Below are positions 15,756 to 24,700 of a stretch of DNA of 39,453 bases, in pieces (position 1 is the first letter of the stretch; each line of letters starts with the position of its first letter). Made by a program: the position numbers and the translations under genes. The DNA is taken from assembly GCA_020831485.1 (NCBI GenBank), contig JAFIGG010000032.1, forward strand, positions 1-39,453. Reading direction: 5' to 3'. The DNA is from Opitutales bacterium (GTDB taxonomy: Bacteria; Verrucomicrobiota; Verrucomicrobiia; Opitutales; Oceanipulchritudinaceae). Under the pieces are notes generated by a model that had not been told where the DNA came from, did not search any database, and saw only the letters and a list, made by a program, of their open reading frames with translations.

Positions 15756-18700
15756 ATGAGAACTTTCACCCGCTTTGCTTTGTACTGGATCCTTACCGCG
15801 CCACTAGCGTGGGCGGGCCTGGATTTCACCTCCACTGACTCCGTTGATGCGGACTCTCAGCAACCGTATGCGATTGATGTCCCTGCCGATGCCGATGGCT
15901 GGCGCATCGTTCTCCAAGCCGAAGGTCTGTCGCTTGAACTTTGGGAGGGAGCGGACACTTCGGGCTCGGCCGATTACAGCGGTCAGATCTATGCAGGCAC
16001 TTCGACTATCATCGTCGACGGCGAGGATTTAACTGAGGGGGTCTGGACTATTGGTATCGAAAATTCAGGCGTCGAGCCTGTCGACTATACATTGACCGGC
16101 GAAGAAATGCCAGCCGTTCGCACTCTGGATTGGGATGCCGGAGACGGTGCTAATGCCTATTCCGTTGGTTCGGAAAGCACCGGTGGCGTGTACTATTTTG
16201 AAGTGGAAACACAAAGTGCGGCTTTGGGCCTGTGGCGCCAGGCTTTGAATATTCAGTCCGGTGAAGCACGTTTGTTGCTGCGTGAAAGTAGCAGTCAATT
16301 GGCGTCGCCTTCGAACCATGACTACGATTCAGAAATGACCGATGTCGGTGGCGGAGTGGTTCGCACCGATGCTGGCGAAGGAGATCTCTGGCAGCTTACC
16401 GTGATTGCGGAAGCGGGTGCTGAATGGAGTCTGGTGGCTGGTGATGTCGAAGTGACGGATTTGGGTGATCTGGCCGCCAGCGATTCGGATGCCAGCAGTG
16501 CCGACACGCAGATCAAGGGTGAAGGAGTGCGGTTTTTCCGCACGAGCATTCCTCAGGAGGCGCTTGGCTGGCACCTGTGGTTGAAGCCCGAAGTCGGTAG
16601 CAGCGACACCTGGGTGGCGGAGATGCGCGTCAGGGAGACCGGAGAAGGTGCGCTTCCAACTCCTGGGTGGAATAATAATTGGGATACACTTTCTGGAGCA
16701 GAGTATGACTTTGCGTTCGAAGGGCAGGGCTTGATGGTTCCGGAGGCGGGTTCATCCTGGGAAGATCCCCTGTTTGAACCCGGCGACAGCGCCTTTTACG
16801 TTGCAGTGGTCGGGAATCCCGGCGACAGCTTCTATTTCGACTCGCGCCAGCAGGCCGTGGAATCCATCTCATTCGACAGTATTACTGATGAACTGGGGGG
16901 GGACGGTTCCTGGTTCTATAGTTTCAACCTGCATATTCCTTCCGAACTGACAGGGTGGGAAGTAACCGCCCTTGCAGAGCAGGGGAACGCTTTTGTGGCT
17001 GCACGGCAAAGTCAGTTGCCGAATGCGGATAACAATCAGGCTTTTTCCGAGGTGGAAGGCGCTGACAATTCCTTCACTATTATTGCAGATTCACTCAGTG
17101 GAGGCAGCTCGTTTGTCACCGTTTACGGGGATCAGGAAAGTGTCAGTTTTCGGCTGCAGAATCGCGAGCCTCTAATAACCGAGATAGATTTTGAGGACAC
17201 GGTTACCAACGACGAGCCCGACCGCACTGGTTGGCGCTATTACCGGATCAGTGATATCAATTCGCAGGCGTTCAATTGGTTGCTTGAGTTGGACAATCAA
17301 GCTCCTGACAGCGAAATTGCCATTCGACGCAATAACATCCCCGGATACCGGGAGAGCCGTTCCAACGGCAATGAGTCCAGTCACGAGGAAAATGACAGCA
17401 GTTCAGACCTTGGATTTCTGCAACGACCGGATCACCCGCCGGATATTTGGTATATAGGTGTCTACAATCCCGACAGCGCATTAGGAGAATTTACCTTGGA
17501 ATCCGGCCCCATTGTGCCCATTCCTCTTTCCTTGGATGGAACCGTTTCGGATCAGGAGATTCAAACGGGGGAATGGGTTTTTTATGAGTTTGTCATACCT
17601 GAAAATCTTGAATTCGAAGGCGAAGCCATCGAAGGCTGGGAATTGCGTCTGAATGTGCCGAATGGGCAGGTCATGAATATGGTTCTGCAGCGTGGTCAGA
17701 TGCCTACGGGGACGTTCAATGCCTTCGGTAGCATTGGTCGCGCTGAAAGCTGGTCGACTTCGCAGAGACAGAACGCCTCGTCAAACTGGGTTGGACGCGT
17801 GAACAAAGCAGATGGCTCACGTGAAATCCTGCACTCCTACGGAATGGGCCAGCCTCTGCAGGCGGGCACTTATTATCTCGCTGTAGCCAACGGCAATTTT
17901 GCCGACCCCGCAGAATTCAATTTGCACAGCCGATTGATCGGCTCTGATGGTTCGGGTCTGTATTACGAGATCAAAGACTTGGCTTTTGATGACAGCGGCG
18001 ACCAGAGTTCGGTGGCTGAGGGGACACTCGATCCATTGGGCGTGTCTTATTATGCCGTTGATATTCCTGAGAATAAAAGCAGCTGGCGGGTTACTTTGGA
18101 GCTGCCTGAGGATCATGAAGCAAACCTTTTTCTGCGTAAGGATTTTCTACCAAATTCCGCAATTGCGTTCAATTCCAATACTTCCAATGCAACTCAGAAC
18201 ATCTACGATCCGCTGGGTAATCCCAGCTTCAATGCATTTGGTCGACAGGTACGGCTCGATACGGATGGTCGCGAATCCTTTGATCTGTGGCCGGCATCGG
18301 GTGAAGAATATGTCGAGCCTGGGCGGTATTATATTATGGTTGCCAGTGAAGGGCAGAACCCCTCCGGCAACAATGAAAGCGGAGCCGAACCCATTGATTA
18401 TACAGTTATTTCACATGGAGAGATCCCTGTGCAGAATTTGGGTATGATTGATTCCGGTGAGTTGGAGGAGCTCATCGGGGAAAGCTATGCATTTGGCGAA
18501 ATCAATTACTATCGCTTTGAATTGCCTGAAGGTGAATTGGGAATCCGCATTGCACTGGAGAATGTGGAAGAGGGAAATCCGGTGCTTCGATTGCGTGATG
18601 GAGAAATGCCAGCCAACCTGTACAATCATGCTGAATCGACCGGCGGATTGAATTTGTTCTATGGCCATTACAATCCGGTGTCCTACCGTTGGTGGGATGA

Positions 18701-21700
18701 AAATATCCTATACCTGACCAACCCTGAAGGAGGACCTTACCACTTGACCGTTGGTGCTCGTCTCCCGCTTAGCGAAAGCACCTACGACCTGGCCTTTGAA
18801 GGCATTGAGGCACCTGCCATCGACATTGATAACCCGACTCCGATGACTATTGAGGGCATACAACCCGGCGAATGGGTCTTTTATGAGGTTGATGTGCCCG
18901 AAGACGTGCTAGGTTGGGAAGTGAATTTGTTGGAGTGGGTCGGAAGCAGCAACACCAACGACAGGCCAGCAATCGCGTTGCGTCCGGAGCTGTTGCCAAG
19001 GGATACCAGTAATACCGGCTGGTCCGGTAATGTCCAACCCCGTGACAGGACAGCACCCATCTGGAACTCCCATCGAACACTGGCCAAGAGGTCTGGAGAA
19101 TGGACTGGCTTGCATCGCAGTCCTGACGATGGATTGCAGTTTCGGACCTACCTGCATTCGATACCAATGGGGCAACCGATGAGTCCCGGAGTGCATTATG
19201 TCGGCTTTCACAATCCCGGGTCTTCGGATGAACCACTCGACATCACCTGGACGAATCGGGCCATTGGTCCGGAAGCAGAAGACTTCAGCCATCCGGTTCG
19301 CGATCTGGAATTCGACGGTAGCTCAACAGGAACATTGGAGCCCAGAGAGCTGGCTTATTATCAAGTAGAGATTCCTGAAGACACCTACCAGAGTTGGCAT
19401 TTTGAGTTGCTCCTGCCGGAACATGAAAGCCGGGGTGACGAAGCCCTGTTGCTGGTTCGTAAGGATTATATTCCGAATACCGAGAGTAACAGTTCGTCCA
19501 GCTTTGATCTGTCGACCCCGACTTCCGGAAATCACCAGCAATTGAGACTGGATCTGGATGGTGAGGAATCTTTTGTGCTTTGGCCCAAAAGTGGTGAAGA
19601 CTACATTCCAGGTGGTACTTACTACCTGATGGTTGCCTCTCAAGGACAGAGCCCCGACAAGGGGTTTAACCGAATTGGTGTCGGTGAAATCGATTATGAG
19701 CTCGTCAGCCATGGTGAATACGAAATACCTGCTGGGAATCTCTTGGGTGAATTGAGTCCCGGAGACGCGATGAGCATTTCCGGTGCATACGGAAAAGGTA
19801 AGGTGAGTTATTATCAGTTCGAAATTCCAGAGCTGGTTGAAGCTATTGAACTGCGCATGAATGTTCTGAATGGTGATCCCATAATGCGCCTGTCGAGAGG
19901 AATCTTCCCCGGGTCCATCCCGGTGAATCAATATGGACACTACAGTGGGCACGGTTCGGTCGGTGTGAGTACGAGCCTGATAACGCGCACCGACTCATCC
20001 AGTACGCCTTTGGCAGGAGTTTACACCCTGATGGTGATCCACGATGGAACCTCTGATTTTGAAGCGGCTGAATACGAGATTACCTTAGAAGACACCGGGC
20101 CCACGGTGATCGAGGACATCGATGGCTTTGCCGACTCGGATGTGACTATCGATGGTGGAGAGTGGGCTTATTATCGGGTTACGGTTCCGGAAAAAATTGA
20201 TGGCTGGGACTTGCTCGCCTGGGAACTCAGTATCACCGACTGGGAAGGGCCGGAACCTCCGGTGATGGTTATTTCGAAGGATGAATTCCCATCATCGGTC
20301 AGCGCAACCGGTAGCGGTACAAAAAACCGTAGTGGCTTTGTTACCGATTGGGACTCGGGCGATCGCTTGGTAGTGAGAGGGAATCATCGCCGCGACTGGA
20401 CCTGGCGTACAGAATCCGCAGATGGCGACGAATACGAACGCATTACAATTTCACTTCCGCTCGGTCAGCCGTTGCAGGCCGGTGAGTATTACATCGGTTT
20501 CCGTTCCGCACAGGCATCCTCCGATCCTATTACCTTCAGCTGGAACAGCACCGCAATAGGTTTGGAAGGTTCGGGTATGACCCACGAGGTCGCCGAGCTC
20601 AGCATGGACGGATCCGTGAGTGGCTCACTCGCTCCACGTGAAGTGGCTCACTATTATGTGGATATTCCGGCGAACACCCCTCACTGGCAGATGACGCTTG
20701 ATTTGGATGAAGGTCATCAAGCGATTGCTTATATACGGGGTACTTATTTGCCTTTGAATCAGGCGCAGGCTACATCGCACAACAATCCGGCGCGCTGGTC
20801 TACCTCCGAGACCCTCTCAGGCACCAGTCTGACAGCGCCCCATGTTCGCCTGAATCAAGAGGGGAACCAGAGCTTTGCGATATGGCCTGACAATGGTGAG
20901 GACAGTATTGAGGCCGGGCGTTACTACATATCTGTTGTCGGTATCGGCCAAGACCCGGTAGAGAGCAACCGGGTCGGCACCGGCGAGGTGAACTACACCC
21001 TTAATAATGGTCCGATTGAGATCCATGACCTTGGTGATGCAATCGCTTTTGGTGACTCCGTGTCTGTGGAAGGCGAAACGTATGAAGCCGGCCGGTATAA
21101 CTTCTATCGCTTTGAAATCGCGGATGACAACGAGGTCATTGAGATTCGCTTGGCTAACCGTGTTGGGGATCCCTATTTCTATATCAATTCTGGGATCAAC
21201 GCCCCCCGTTTGAGGCTTGGAGGATCTGGAGCCTATCTCAGAAATCATTTCAGTGATCATTTCCCCGTTTATAACTGGCAGCAGTTCGTAACCCTGACCG
21301 ATATGGAGCCGGGGGTCTACACGATGGCTGTGGGAGACGGGCTGAACTCCATAGACGGAGATGGGGGGTACGAACTCCAGATTAATTCGATTGCTCCTGT
21401 TAACATTCCGTTCACGGCGGGAACTTTTCCGGTCAGCGGATCGTTGATACAAGATCAGAGTGACTTTTACAGGGTTGATGTATCGGACACTCTGGAATTG
21501 AGAACAGGGGATTTGGATGAAGAAGAAGTTACAGTGCTTGGCTGGAAGGTCAGTATTACCGAAGCTTCAGGCGAGACGCGTTTCCGGATTCGCAGGGGGG
21601 ACCTGCCCGAGGGAAGCAGCGCGGGGTCCGAACAATCCAACTGGAGTCAGGGAACACAACTGATCGTGCCTCCCCTCCTTGAAACAGCAGAGTTTTATAT

Positions 21701-24700
21701 AGAAGTTCAGGGCGTAGAGGCAACCGATTACACGCTCGTCAGTGAGCCTATTGTCATGGACTCTCTCGATTATGTCTGGGAAATGCCGGCTCATGGATCG
21801 GTGCCTGACGAATCCCGCTTCGGCAATTCCCAATCCGATATCTCAAGCGATGGTATGGAATTGGATGCAGGTGAATTCCATCTGTATGCCATCGAGGTTC
21901 CGGAAGACAATGGAGCTCTGTTGCGGACTGTTTTGGAAAAGATAAGCGGTGATGAACTGGGACTGTATCTGCACCCACACACCTTGCCTACTACCAGTCA
22001 CAGTGAATCCAGCGGCTTTGGTTCCATACGGGTTCATTCCATGTCGGGCTCAGCCACCACGCAGTATGGTAACTGGGTTCCCGAAACGCTCGTTGAAACC
22101 GATCGGATGGAACCCGGTATCTGGTTTGTAAAGGTTCAGGCTGAAGGAGCCAGTGCGAATTATCATTTGCGCCTCGACCACAACGCTGCCGACCTAGTGC
22201 AGGACCTGGCCCTGGAGGGCGGTTCAATCGAGGGGCAGAACCTTCTGGCAACGGATTGGCGCTATTACCGTGTCGAAATGCCGGAGAATCCGGAAGACAT
22301 GCCCGCTGAGTGGAACATTACCTTTTCCGATCCTGCTGAAAATGTGGTCATGTATATTCGAGACACCATACCGCCGGGTCTTTGGTCGAATACGAACATG
22401 AGCACATCGACTGCGTATTTTAATCCTCGTGACTGGACCCGCGACGGCTTCTGGAGCCAGAACCGTCAGGGTCCTGAGAACCGGCGATTTACCAGCCCGG
22501 GAACTTACACGCTGACTGGAGAGATGTTGCGTCCGGGCAAAACCTATTACCTTGGATTCCGTGCGGACTCCGCGTCGACCTTTGCGGTTAGCTCGGATAT
22601 AGGTGAGGACACTATTGGGTCTATGTATGGAGTGTTTGCTTCAATTGAAGGCACAGGCGCCTGGTTGGAAGAGGACCTTGAACCGGGTGAAGTTAAAACC
22701 TGGGCCGTGGAATTCCCTGCCGAGGCTCAGCGTTGGCGCAGTATTGCTGAGAATAATCCTGAGCTTGAGTTTTATGTAGGCCATCATGGCCTTCTGCCTG
22801 ATTTCGATGGGGATTGGAATTTCCTCGAAAGCGAGAGCGAGGCCGACTGGGAAGCTCAGCGGAACTTCTTCAGCTCCTACAGGGAGTTTGAAAACACTTT
22901 TTACCTCACTGCAGTCAATACCGGATCTGCGACCGAATCCTTTACGATGTTCATCGACTGGCGTGACGAAGACAGCTTCAATCACAATATCAGCATCGTA
23001 GGCGAGGGCAGTGTTGCCATTGAGCCGGAGGATTATGTGGCTGGAGATACGGTGGAGCTGACGGCGATCGAAGATGTGGGTTGGATGTTTTCCGCCTGGA
23101 CTGGAGATGAAGAGTCAACGGATAACCCGCTTACAGTGACCTCCTTTGAGGAATTGGACATTACTGCAGAATTTGTTCCGTTTGAGGGAGTCTTTGTTCA
23201 ATCCGCAGAGTTGATAACTGAAGAGTTACTCCTTAGTTACAGCTGGGGCGAAGAAGTTGAGATCGAAGTGACGATTCCAAACACTTCGGATTCCTCAGCT
23301 TCGATTGTGCCGGAAGTGATGTTTGACGACGGATCCACGACCTGGACGGTCGAATTTGATCCGATTGAGGTGCCCGGGGGAGAGACGGAAACGGTCATTC
23401 TGACCTACAACATGGAGTCGGTAATGCCGTCGGGTAGTGGCGACTTTGATGTGTGGGTGAATGAAATCCATGCGGGAAGCTTTTTGGGAATCTATCTGGA
23501 GGCTTATCTCTATTATTCCTACGACGACTATGAATTGGAAATCGGTGACACCGAGTGGGTAGAATATCGCCTTCACGCCCCAGCGGACGAAGACATTGAG
23601 ATGGATATCTATTTCACTGTCGACGGTGTGGAGTTCGACCGGCACGAAGCGGTATCGGCTTCAGCGGGTTTTAACAGTGGCTGGGATTACTTCGAATGGA
23701 TTGTGGACGAAGCGGGCGAATTCGAAGTCATGGTGAATACCGTCCATGCATTGGGCTCGCCGGCAACGGTGATCGATCCCGACGGCATGCCGCCGGGTGA
23801 GGGCGATGTTGAAATTGCAAATATTTCGGCTCCCACGGAAGCTATTGTGGGCGAACCGGTTTCCATTCGGGTTACTGTAGAAGAAACCGGGGGGTCTTAT
23901 GATGGCACAATTGAATTGGTGCTGAGTCTGGACGGTGATGCAGTCGACTCACAAACCGTGAGTGTCTCTGCAGGAGAGACTACAATGCATGCCTTCTCAT
24001 ACATATTCGATGCCTCCGGCACCTACAATGGCAGCGTCAATGATGAAACTTTCGTTATCGAAGTTGAAGCAGCCGAGGTGGATGTAGAATTCAACAATCT
24101 GCAGGTCAGCTCTACGGAGTTGCACAACGGCAGCTACCTGGAGGTTACTGCAAATGTGGAGAATCTCGACAGTATCCCGGGTGAAGCCGATGTTCGCTTC
24201 ATTGTTAACGACCTTATTGGTGGACCGCTAGCGGATCCGCCGGTGGAGATTCATACGGAAACGGCCCGGATTCCCATGGATTCTGAAGAGAGCCAGACCG
24301 TTATTTTCTACTATGAGTTCTTCGGCCCCGGTGAGTACAGTGTTGCCATCGGCGATCTGGCGCCTGTCGAGGTAACCGTGTTGCCAGGTTGGTCGCAGTT
24401 TGGCTACGGACACCACAATCAGCAGGTCGGAAGCTTTGGTGCGCCCCAGTTCAGCGTCCAGGCACGCTGGGAGTTTGAGGCCGACGATCAGTCCTTTGCC
24501 TATATCAGAGGTGAAGCAATTGTCGTGGGCGATGTTGTCTATTTTGGTAGCTATCCCGGTGCTGTATTCGCTCTGGATGTCGATTCCGGTGATCCGGTTT
24601 GGGGCAGTCCCTTTGAGCCCGATGGCATGGTGGATAAGTCTCCGGCCTACAGTAACGGCCGCGTTTTTGTGACCACTGCTGGCAGCGACTCGACCAGCCT